From WHSV01 sp050694055 (GTDB lineage: Bacteria; Actinomycetota; CADDZG01; WHSQ01), in the NCBI GenBank assembly GCA_050694055.1, contig JBOGWX010000141.1, forward strand, positions 1 through 29,677: 29,677 bases of DNA. The letters are read 5' to 3'. Each line of letters begins with the position of its first letter. Positions within the stretch are counted from its first letter, which is position 1. A model generated the notes under the pieces. That model was not told the DNA's origin. It worked only from the letters and a program-made list of their open reading frames with translations, and searched no databases. The position numbers and the translations under genes are program-made. Below, piece after piece: positions 15,400-22,288 of the stretch.

Positions 15400-17079
15400 A
15401 TGAGAACAAACGCCCGAACGAAGAGAACGATTCGACGGAGACGCGGCCACCGCAGACGGTGGCTCGCCGTGCTTCTCGTGGTTGCGGTCGCGCTCGGTGC
15501 GGGCGGCTATCTCATGGCCCGAGGCGACGACGGCAACGGCACCGGGGTCGCCCTCGACGACAAGGGCCCGCCGCCCGAAGCCTGCACCAACACTCCGCCC
15601 GAGGTGCTTCAGCGAGTTCGCCGCGGCTTCTACCCCGGGCGCTCGGGCGATGTCCTGGCGGTCGAACGGCTTCCCAATCAGTTCGGGACGCGTCACTCCA
15701 CGCCGTGGCCCTATACCCAGGACATTCCGATCGTCCTCTACGGTCCGGGTTACATCAAGCAGGGGTTCACCTCCGTCGAGGACGTGACGCTGGCCGACAT
15801 CGCCCCGACCTACGCCGAGCTGCTCGACTTCGACGGGCTGGGCGAGCGCGACGGACGCTCACTCGGCGAGGCCCTCCTGCCACCCGAGAGACGCAACGGC
15901 GTTCCCAAACTGATCCTCACCGTCGTGTGGGACGGCGGTGGGATCAACATGCTCGAGCAGTGGCCGGACTCCTGGCCCCATCTCGAGGCGCTGATGGAAG
16001 AGTCGGCGAGCTTCTCCAACGCCACCGTGGGATCGTCGCCCTCGATCACTCCCGCAACGCACGCAACCCTCGGCACCGGCGACTTCCCCAAGTCTCACGG
16101 GCTCACCGACATCAGGATGCGCGTCGGGGGCAAGCTGATCGACGCCTGGCGGGGCGACTCGCCGGCCAACTTCGAGGTCAAGACGCTGGCGGACCTTTGG
16201 GATCGAGCCAACGGCAACGTCCCGCTCATCGGGACGCTCGCGCGCGACTACTGGCACCTCGGTATGATGGGTCACGGGTCTTACCTCGACGGCGCCGACC
16301 AGGACATCGCCGTCCTCGATTCCCTCGACTCGCTCGAGTATGCGTCGATCGCCGAGTACTACACATTTCCCGAGTACCTGGACCTCGACGGGTTGGAGAC
16401 CGCCGTCCAGGAACTGGACCAGCGCGATGGCGAGGCCGACGGCGAGTGGCTAGGGAACCCCTTGAGAATGGATCACACCATTCGTGAAACGCCCGCCTGG
16501 TCAATGCTCCAAACCCGGAGGTTGTTCCAGCTTCTCGAGACCGAGGGCTTCGGCGCAGACGACGTTCCTGATCTCTTCTTCACCAACTACAAGCCGACCG
16601 ATCTCGCGGGCCACACCTGGAACATCGTCGAGCCGGAGGTCCGTGACAACCTCGAGGAGCAAGACCGCCAGCTCGAGCTCATAGTTGAGGGCCTGAACGA
16701 CCTGGTGGGCGAGGCGAACTATGTCCTCGCACTAACTGCGGATCACGGCATGACGCCCTATCCCGAGGTCACCGAGGGATGGCCGATCGACATGGACAAG
16801 CTGGCCAAGGATCTGGAGGAGAGGTTCAACTCAGACAATCAGAACAAGAAGCTGGTGACCGCGGCCAGAGGCTACCAGTTCTTTCTCGACAGCAAGATCA
16901 TGAGAGCCAACGGCGTCACCAGAGAGGACGTCGCTGCCTTCATCCGCAACTACAGACTATACGAGAACGTTGCGAACCCGAAGGACGTGCCGGAACGTTA
17001 CCGCGACCGTCTGGGTGAAAGGCTCTATCTCACCGCCATGTCGCCAGCCGAGCTGAGACGACCAGGCTGCGACAACTGA
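15400..17079 (+). CDS. Membrane-anchored, circularly permuted AP-superfamily phosphoesterase, paralogue A
   Basis: The 559 residues start with a basic stretch and one hydrophobic anchor (residues 21-40), so the enzyme should face outward. The AP motifs come in rotated order. The segment that normally ends an AP enzyme is first: RRGFYPGRSGD, H99 (RHSTPWPY), PIVLYGPGYIKQG, DIAPTYAELL. The usual start follows: D178 (WDGGG), Thr217 as nucleophile (SSPSITPATHATLGTG), D401 and H405 (DLAGH), D448 and H449 (TADHG). All seven ligand residues are therefore present. There are only two cysteines, C62 just before the first conserved block and C557 two residues from the end; I infer a disulfide joining the termini. 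Paralogues are at 18314 and 22289. The substrate is unknown; the surroundings suggest an extracytoplasmic glycolipid or glycopolymer phosphoester. Confidence 0.85.
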   Translation: MRTNARTKRTIRRRRGHRRRWLAVLLVVAVALGAGGYLMARGDDGNGTGVALDDKGPPPEACTNTPPEVLQRVRRGFYPGRSGDVLAVERLPNQFGTRHSTPWPYTQDIPIVLYGPGYIKQGFTSVEDVTLADIAPTYAELLDFDGLGERDGRSLGEALLPPERRNGVPKLILTVVWDGGGINMLEQWPDSWPHLEALMEESASFSNATVGSSPSITPATHATLGTGDFPKSHGLTDIRMRVGGKLIDAWRGDSPANFEVKTLADLWDRANGNVPLIGTLARDYWHLGMMGHGSYLDGADQDIAVLDSLDSLEYASIAEYYTFPEYLDLDGLETAVQELDQRDGEADGEWLGNPLRMDHTIRETPAWSMLQTRRLFQLLETEGFGADDVPDLFFTNYKPTDLAGHTWNIVEPEVRDNLEEQDRQLELIVEGLNDLVGEANYVLALTADHGMTPYPEVTEGWPIDMDKLAKDLEERFNSDNQNKKLVTAARGYQFFLDSKIMRANGVTREDVAAFIRNYRLYENVANPKDVPERYRDRLGERLYLTAMSPAELRRPGCDN

Positions 17080-17104
17080 CATAGCGATTCTAGGCTCACG
17101 CTGA

Positions 17105-17149
17105 TTTCGACCGTCAGGCCGAATCACCAGGCAAGGACTTCGGTCGAAA
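17105..17149 (+). terminator. Inverted repeat after paralogue A
   Basis: TTTCGACCG at 17105-17113 pairs perfectly with CGGTCGAAA at 17141-17149 across a 27-base loop, 26 bases after the stop codon. The large loop makes it a weak terminator candidate. The rest of the 17080-17360 gap shows no gene. Confidence 0.35.
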
Positions 17150-17360
17150 GAGTGGAGTCCGGTCGGGGTGGCTGGGTGCTGCGAACCAAAATACTGATTC
17201 GTTCCCTCCGGCGATTTGAAAGCCCGCTCTTCTGCCCGACAGCGGACCGATTGCGGGAATGTCAGATCCCGTTCGGGGCCGCACAATTACCCGAATAGGG
17301 GATAGTAGACGCCGTGTGGGTCCCCTAGCGTTGCTCTCGACCGTCGAACAGGGGGAGCCG

Positions 17361-18161
17361 ATGCGACGAGAGCCACGAGCTGGGAGAGTTGGCCGAGGCA
17401 CGATTCACGATCGGAGACTGGCGGGGTCCAGGGGGCTGTGGATTGGTTGTTTATCCGTCCTCCTCTTTGGCTTCCCATCGAGCGTTGCCTACGCTTACGT
17501 CACAATCCACGACTACTCGAATTTCACACCGGACGAAAACTCAGACGGTTTGGGCTTTCATGATTCGCGATTCAACGTTCGTATTACGTGTGGCGACACC
17601 GATCTCCAGGATCTGTTCGGCAACCCGAGATCCGTTGCTGATCGTGAGGTCAACAACAACAACACTGCTCTCTATATCCATAAGCGACCAAACTGTCCGA
17701 ATCCTTCTGAAGGGGAACAAATTGACAACAGTGTGTGGGACTACCGTGGCGCGCATGACGCAAGTCCAGGGCAGACTTGGCTTGCTTCCGCTTGGGTGAA
17801 GACGACTCCAAACATCGCCTCGGGTGGAACACTCAAAGGTGATTGCGAGACTCAGGGCGGTCCTCAGTATGGTTACTTCAGAGCGCGACTAACCATTCAT
17901 GGCAACGATGGGCAGGACGGCCACAAATGGGAGACGAATGCCTACCGCTGTGGAGGCGACGACTCTTTCAAGCGGCTAGAAAAGAAGGTGACCTTGGAGG
18001 GGGGCAACAAGGGCGAAACCCGTAGGATTCGCGTCGTCCTCCGAGCGCACTCAAGACCAGTGGCCGATGGCGCACCTGAAGACTCCGCCACCGGAAAAGT
18101 AGTCGTGGAGCGCTTCCGGCTCGTTCGCTGCGGCGGAACGGAGTGCGCCGACGTGCCGTAG
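17361..18161 (+). CDS. Secreted protein of unknown function
   Basis: I do not recognise the family. From the ATG at 17361, preceded by GGGGGAG at good spacing, the protein has 266 residues: a long basic N-terminus, a hydrophobic signal segment (LWIGCLSVLLFGFPSSVAYA) with a plausible AYA cleavage site, and a mature part of about 220 residues. The mature part is rich in Asn, Asp, Gly and Trp (for example GQTWLASAWVKTTP and YFRARLTIHG), with several Cys that may pair outside the cell. The alternating polar-hydrophobic pattern resembles a beta-sandwich carbohydrate-binding module, but that is impression, not a match. Its base composition is visibly less GC-rich than the flanking AP genes, which may mean later acquisition. 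A longer in-frame extension to 17259 lacks a ribosome binding site. Confidence 0.6.
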   Translation: MRREPRAGRVGRGTIHDRRLAGSRGLWIGCLSVLLFGFPSSVAYAYVTIHDYSNFTPDENSDGLGFHDSRFNVRITCGDTDLQDLFGNPRSVADREVNNNNTALYIHKRPNCPNPSEGEQIDNSVWDYRGAHDASPGQTWLASAWVKTTPNIASGGTLKGDCETQGGPQYGYFRARLTIHGNDGQDGHKWETNAYRCGGDDSFKRLEKKVTLEGGNKGETRRIRVVLRAHSRPVADGAPEDSATGKVVVERFRLVRCGGTECADVP

Positions 18162-18253
18162 GTCGCTCCACAGGGGGAAATACTCTCTGAAGAGGGACAT
18201 TCCAAACCTATTGTTCCAGCAGCTCAATGCTGTTGCTCCTTCCGCCTTCTTCC

Positions 18254-18287
18254 AGCGCGGAAGGACACCCGTGGAAGATTCCGCGCT
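18254..18287. terminator. Hairpin between convergent genes
   Basis: AGCGCGGAA at 18254-18262 pairs perfectly with TTCCGCGCT at 18279-18287. It lies between the convergent secreted-protein and AP paralogue B genes, so it could end both transcripts. Confidence 0.5.
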
Positions 18288-18313
18288 CATCATTCGCCAT
18301 CGCCAAGCACTCC

Positions 18314-20041
18314 TCACTCGTCACCGAAAGCATTGGTGCACGACACGACGTCGGTCAGATCCCTGCCCGGGAACACGCCGGCGAAGATGCGCTCATCGAG
18401 CCTGTCCTCGAAGCCCTCGGCTACCGGCTCGCCGTCTGGGATATTGTCGCCGATCGTGTAGCGCGTAAGAAACGAAGAGATCTCCTCGGGCGTGACGCCG
18501 TGCGCCTTCATGTTCGCTCGGTGCATGAAAAACGAAGTAGAAGAGGTGCGTTGAACCAACCTGCCCTCCACGCCTTCTTTCGAGAAGCGGGTATGGATAT
18601 CGTTCACGACCTCGTTACGGTTGATCGGCCAGCCTCCCATTCCGAGAGGGGTTTGGCCATGGTCCGCGGTGATGACCATCGCGTACCCATCGGCCCCCAC
18701 CGTCTCGTCGAGGAAGGAGATGAGTGCATCAATGGCGGTGTCCACCGACTCGATCACGTCGCCCTGTTCGGGGGCGATCATGTTGTACTTGTGGCCTGCG
18801 GCGTCGGGCGACTTGTACTGGACATAGAGAAGATCGGTCAAGTCGTCGTCACCCATGCCCTCACGATCGATCGTTTCGAACATGACGCGATTCTGCAGAG
18901 GCGCCAGAACGGGACTTGAAGCGATGGGTATGTCGTGCCCACGCCACTTGTCATCTGCCTTGCCGTCGAGGCGATCCACCGCCTCGATGAGGTCCTCGGG
19001 TCCCGCGAGTTCTCCGTTGTTGAAGTAATCGGGGACTTTGTAGAACTTATCGTTCGTTCCCCAATCATCCTGGCCATGCATGGCCAGGATGTCCTTGTCT
19101 CCACCCTCCATCGCCGCACCAAAGCCCACCATCCCCATGGCGTAGTTGCCGGAAAGCACGCCGGCGATGATCGGTTCGTTGCCGTTTGCCCGATCCCACA
19201 GATCGGGAAGCGTGGGCACGTCGAGATTCACACGAGGGTCGGCTACGGCGGCTCCACTCGCGTCGGGATTGCGAGCGAAACCCCCGACGATGTCACCGTT
19301 ATCCTGGCGCACCGCGATCGACGTCACGCCATGAAAGCGCGCAAAGACTCCGGTGGAGATACTCGTGTGGACGGCCGGCGTGATCGACGGAGAGGAACCC
19401 ACGACGGCATTCGTGTAACTGGTTCCCTCGTTCATCAGACGATTGATGGTGGGCCAGGTGTGGGGCCACTCTTCAAGAGCGTTGATCCCGCCCCCGTCGA
19501 TGGACACGGTTACCAGCAGCCTCGGGCGCTCGTCCGTCTCCTTCAAGACCTCGGTCATAGGAGGCTGGGACCTCGTCGCGGGCCAGTCGAAGTTCAACAG
19601 CTCGGCTTGGGTTGCTGCGATGTCGGCGATGGTGACTTCTCGGCCCGGATCGATTCGACCCTTGCTCTCTATGAAGTTCGGCCCATACCAGATCATCGGT
19701 ATGCGCTGGAGGTAGCCGTATGGCCCCGAGTGAGGAGTGTAGGAGAAGCTACCGACGTAATTTCGTGCATAGGGCACCAGAACCAGGTCGAGGTCTCGAG
19801 AGGGATTCGAATCCCACCCGCGCCGGATGTACTTGACCCAGTGGGGGGGGAGCTCGCAGGCTGCCTTGAGATAGGCCTTCCTTGGAATGAACTCTTGCTC
19901 GTCCGCGCCCCTATGCTCCTCCAGACGCTCGTTCGACGAGGCGGGCGGTTCGTCTCCGTCGGAGGTCACGCTGAAGCCGGCGTACACCGAGCCCGCGCCC
20001 ACCAGGACGACGACGAACACGAGCACCACAGCGCGCTTCAC
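18314..20041 (-). CDS. Exported, circularly permuted AP-superfamily phosphoesterase, paralogue B
   Basis: 575 residues with an N-terminal signal or anchor (residues 4-20; VYA at 19-21 could be a cleavage site). Same rotated order as paralogue A: H104 (TPHSGPYGY) and PMIWYGPNF first, then D182 (IDGGG), Thr221 (SSPSITPAVHTSISTG), D413 and H417 (DAAGH), D460 and H461 (TADHG). Again exactly two cysteines, C62 and C568, at the two ends of the fold. The start is GTG at 20041 with AAGGAG eight bases upstream. It is divergent from the polyprenol-phosphate-mannose-synthase-like gene. A C8 tract on the coding strand (19843-19850) falls in codons near residue 65, and a perfect 26-bp palindrome lies inside the gene (19066-19091). 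Confidence 0.85.
   Translation of the reverse strand: MKRAVVLVFVVVLVGAGSVYAGFSVTSDGDEPPASSNERLEEHRGADEQEFIPRKAYLKAACELPPHWVKYIRRGWDSNPSRDLDLVLVPYARNYVGSFSYTPHSGPYGYLQRIPMIWYGPNFIESKGRIDPGREVTIADIAATQAELLNFDWPATRSQPPMTEVLKETDERPRLLVTVSIDGGGINALEEWPHTWPTINRLMNEGTSYTNAVVGSSPSITPAVHTSISTGVFARFHGVTSIAVRQDNGDIVGGFARNPDASGAAVADPRVNLDVPTLPDLWDRANGNEPIIAGVLSGNYAMGMVGFGAAMEGGDKDILAMHGQDDWGTNDKFYKVPDYFNNGELAGPEDLIEAVDRLDGKADDKWRGHDIPIASSPVLAPLQNRVMFETIDREGMGDDDLTDLLYVQYKSPDAAGHKYNMIAPEQGDVIESVDTAIDALISFLDETVGADGYAMVITADHGQTPLGMGGWPINRNEVVNDIHTRFSKEGVEGRLVQRTSSTSFFMHRANMKAHGVTPEEISSFLTRYTIGDNIPDGEPVAEGFEDRLDERIFAGVFPGRDLTDVVSCTNAFGDE
19066..19091. repeat. Perfect 26-bp palindrome inside a coding sequence
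   Basis: The half-site CATCCTGGCCATG (19066-19078) is followed immediately by its exact reverse complement. On the minus strand it encodes residues around DILAMHGQD of AP paralogue B. Thirteen perfect base pairs with no spacer are not required by the protein sequence. Confidence 0.8.
19843..19850. repeat. G8/C8 homopolymer tract near the start of AP paralogue B
   Basis: Eight consecutive G on the plus strand. The reading frame is intact here (Leu-Pro-Pro-His). A one-base slip would truncate the enzyme before any AP motif. Confidence 0.7.
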
Positions 20042-20141
20042 TCAGACGGCTCCTTGCAACTCTAAGGCGGCTTTCGATATAGGTATGAGGAGGCGGCCGG
20101 CCACCGCCTCGACCCATCTGAAGGATACGGCATGTCACAGT

Positions 20142-20147
20142 TATGGT
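20142..20147 (+). promoter_or_regulatory. -10 hexamer of a leaderless promoter (GT2 gene)
   Basis: TATGGT, six bases, then GTG at 20154. The spacing is identical to the elements at 7745 and 10977, and it decides the start in favour of the GTG over the ATG two codons later. Confidence 0.45.
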
Positions 20148-20153
20148 GACGCT

Positions 20154-20891
20154 GTGTCCATGGGGACCAGCGATCACGAAGGTCGCGCACTGGTGGTTGT
20201 TCCGACCTATAACGAGCGCCACAACATCTCGGAGTGCATTTCCAGGTTGCTGGCCCGGAGCGAGGTCGCGGGCATTCTAGTGGTCGACGACTCGTCGCCC
20301 GACGGAACCGCAGGTGCGGTCGAAGCACTCGCGCCGGTGGAGGGCCGGGTCCACACGGTCGTCCGTCCGGCGAAGCTGGGCCTGGGCACCGCGTACGTCA
20401 CGGGCTTTCGTTGGGGAATCGAGAGAGGCTACAGCGCGCTGGTCGAAATGGATGCGGATCTCAGTCACGACCCGAATGATGTCGCTCGGCTCCTTGCTGC
20501 TCTGGCGCATGCGGATCTCGTCATCGGGTCTCGCTACGTCGCCGGCGGAAGCGTCGAGAACTGGGGCATCCTGCGGAGGTTCTTGTCGCGCGGCGCGAAT
20601 CTGTTCGTAAGAATCTTGCTCGGCTACTCGGTTCGGGATTCGACGTCGGGCTTTCGGGCCTTCAAGACATCGACCCTGCAGGACATCTCGTACGAGACCC
20701 TGCGCTCGCAGGGTTACGGCTTCCAGATCGAGATCACCCGGCGGGTTTATCGCTCGGGAGGCCGGATCGCCGAGATACCGATAACGTTCGTCGAGCGCGC
20801 CTCGGGGCGCTCGAAGATGACTCTCCGCATCATCCTCGAAGCGGCGTTCAACGTCGTGCGCTGGTCGGCGACGGACCGTCTGCGGAGGTAG
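20154..20891 (+). CDS. Polyprenol-phosphate mannose synthase-like GT2 glycosyltransferase
   Basis: Related to DPM1/Ppm1, which transfer mannose from GDP-mannose to polyprenyl phosphate at the inner membrane face, making the donor for extracytoplasmic glycosylation. Motifs: VVPTYNERHN, VVDDSSPDGT, EMDADLSHDP with the metal-binding DAD, GSRYVAGGSVENW, and DSTSGFRAFK. At 245 residues it is the short catalytic form without C-terminal membrane helices. The GTG at 20154 fits the upstream -10 element; the ATG at 20160 is the alternative. It is convergent with the membrane protein at 20901 across a nine-base gap. The sugar could differ from mannose. Confidence 0.88.
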   Translation: MSMGTSDHEGRALVVVPTYNERHNISECISRLLARSEVAGILVVDDSSPDGTAGAVEALAPVEGRVHTVVRPAKLGLGTAYVTGFRWGIERGYSALVEMDADLSHDPNDVARLLAALAHADLVIGSRYVAGGSVENWGILRRFLSRGANLFVRILLGYSVRDSTSGFRAFKTSTLQDISYETLRSQGYGFQIEITRRVYRSGGRIAEIPITFVERASGRSKMTLRIILEAAFNVVRWSATDRLRR

Positions 20892-20900
20892 GGAAAGCGT

Positions 20901-21458
20901 CTAGCTCTCCTCGAGAGCGAAAGTCACGTCCTTGCGCGGTGTCATCGTCACCGCCCTCCGGACCTTGCCACGCATCTTTCGCCGATCGAGCTCGAGGCCG
21001 CGTGCGGCAAGCTGCTCCTCCCACTCGTCCAACAGGTCCGCGACCAGCGCCCGGCGTGGCCGCGCCGTCCACTTGACGGACACGTTTCCGGTCCAAGCTC
21101 GAACCCGATCGCCGATCGACGAGAGGCCTCCCGAGCGTCCCACGTCGAATGCTTCTTCAGTGGTCGCCTCGATCTCGTCCGCGTCCGGGAACCAGCCGAC
21201 CTCTTCGGGCCAGATGCAATCTCTGTAGCCCTCGCCGGAAAAGCACACGGCCGAGCCCCGCAGCGTGCTCCGGTGCGCGTTGAGAGCTTCCCTGGTCTGT
21301 TCGAAAGTGAGTCCGCCCACCTCGAAGCCCTGCACCGTCACGCCGCGGTGCACGACGCCCGCATTGATCCCCAGGTCGGCCACGAGGGCGAACGCCAGGA
21401 GTCCGGCCAGTGCCACGAGCGCCAGCACCGTCTTGGCGGTGATCGATAGGTTCCTCAC
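20901..21458 (-). CDS. Single-pass protein with PG_binding_4-like region
   Basis: 185 residues. After a short basic N-terminus there is one membrane helix (TVLALVALAGLLAFALVADL), then an extracytoplasmic part. Its opening, RGVTVQGFEVGGLTFEQTREAL, resembles in its core the PG_binding_4 module found before VanW or L,D-transpeptidase domains; here no catalytic domain follows, so it is a stand-alone or shortened form. Two Cys (AVCF and RDCI) are close together and may pair. The GTG at 21458 overlaps the stop of the WecG/TagA gene as GTGA, so the two proteins are probably made together. GCTCTC and GAGAGC (20904-20918) form a small hairpin in its last codons. Family call is moderate. Confidence 0.7.
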   Translation of the reverse strand: MRNLSITAKTVLALVALAGLLAFALVADLGINAGVVHRGVTVQGFEVGGLTFEQTREALNAHRSTLRGSAVCFSGEGYRDCIWPEEVGWFPDADEIEATTEEAFDVGRSGGLSSIGDRVRAWTGNVSVKWTARPRRALVADLLDEWEEQLAARGLELDRRKMRGKVRRAVTMTPRKDVTFALEES

Positions 21459-22225
21459 GACCCTAGTTTGCCAGCGACGCCCGTCGAGAGGCGCCGGCGC
21501 AGAACCCTCATGACGAACAGCGGGTTGCCGATCAGGTACCGCCGCCACATGCGCCTCGGCTCCTGGCCCAGCCGGTACAGCCATTCGACGCCCAGCTTGT
21601 TCATCCACGCAGGGGCGCGCGGCACTACCCCGACGGTGAAATCCAAGAAGGCGCCGACGCCGACACCGACGCGCACGCCGGTGGCCACGAGGTGGCGCGC
21701 CAGCCAGGTCTCCTGCACCGGATTTCCCATGGCCACCATGAGCACCTCGGCCCCCGAGGCGCGGACCTCGGCTGCTATCTCGTCGTTGCGCCGCGCATCG
21801 AAGTAGCCGTCATGGGTGCCGGCGAGCTGGAGGCCGTCTATCCGCCCGGCAAGAATCGCTCCTGCGCGCTCCGCCACGCCGGGAGCAGCACCCAGCAAGT
21901 AGACGGGCCACCCGTTGCGAGCCGCCAGCCTCAGTATCTCGGGGTTGAAGTCGCTGCCGTTGAGGTTGGCGACAAAGCTCGATCCCATTATCCGGGCGGC
22001 CAGGGCGACTCCCGCGCCGTCGTTGAGCAACAGCGACGCACTAGCCAGCAGCGCTCGGTATTGTTCGTCGCGGTGCGCCAGATTGAGCGTGTGTGCATTG
22101 GCGTAGGCGATGAGGGAGGGCCCTCCGAGGCGACCGAGGCGCTCGATCTCTCGTAGCGCCCCGGCTCGATCGAGGCACGCGATGGGAACTCCGAGGATGC
22201 GGATTGCGGCAGACTGCTCGTCCAT
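21455..22225 (-). CDS. WecG/TagA/CpsF family glycosyltransferase
   Basis: Members add an N-acetylmannosamine-type or other sugar to a polyprenyl-diphosphate-linked GlcNAc; TagA does this in the wall teichoic acid linkage unit, WecG in enterobacterial common antigen. The 256 residues show the family's opening ILGVPIACLDRAGALREI, the Asn/His-containing YANAHTLNLAH, LLNDGAGVALAARIMG, NGSDFNPEILRLAARNGWPVYLLGAAPGV (two adjoining conserved blocks) and VAMGNPVQETWL. The C-terminal basic, amphipathic part (RRMWRRYLIGNPLFVMRVL) is the usual membrane-associating appendage. The ATG at 22225 has AGAGGAT just upstream; a longer start at 22264 lacks one. It is coupled to the gene at 20901 by a GTGA overlap. 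Confidence 0.92.
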   Translation of the reverse strand: MDEQSAAIRILGVPIACLDRAGALREIERLGRLGGPSLIAYANAHTLNLAHRDEQYRALLASASLLLNDGAGVALAARIMGSSFVANLNGSDFNPEILRLAARNGWPVYLLGAAPGVAERAGAILAGRIDGLQLAGTHDGYFDARRNDEIAAEVRASGAEVLMVAMGNPVQETWLARHLVATGVRVGVGVGAFLDFTVGVVPRAPAWMNKLGVEWLYRLGQEPRRMWRRYLIGNPLFVMRVLRRRLSTGVAGKLGS

Positions 22226-22288
22226 ATCCTCTAGTCTCCCGGCAAAAGAGGCACACGAGAACAATCAACGGAAGGATTTGCTATCGAC

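Noticed and set aside
15256..15696. 147-codon upstream extension of the GT2 gene
   Set aside because: It runs under the divergent AP gene and its promoter region, and GT2 similarity starts just after the ATG at 15255.
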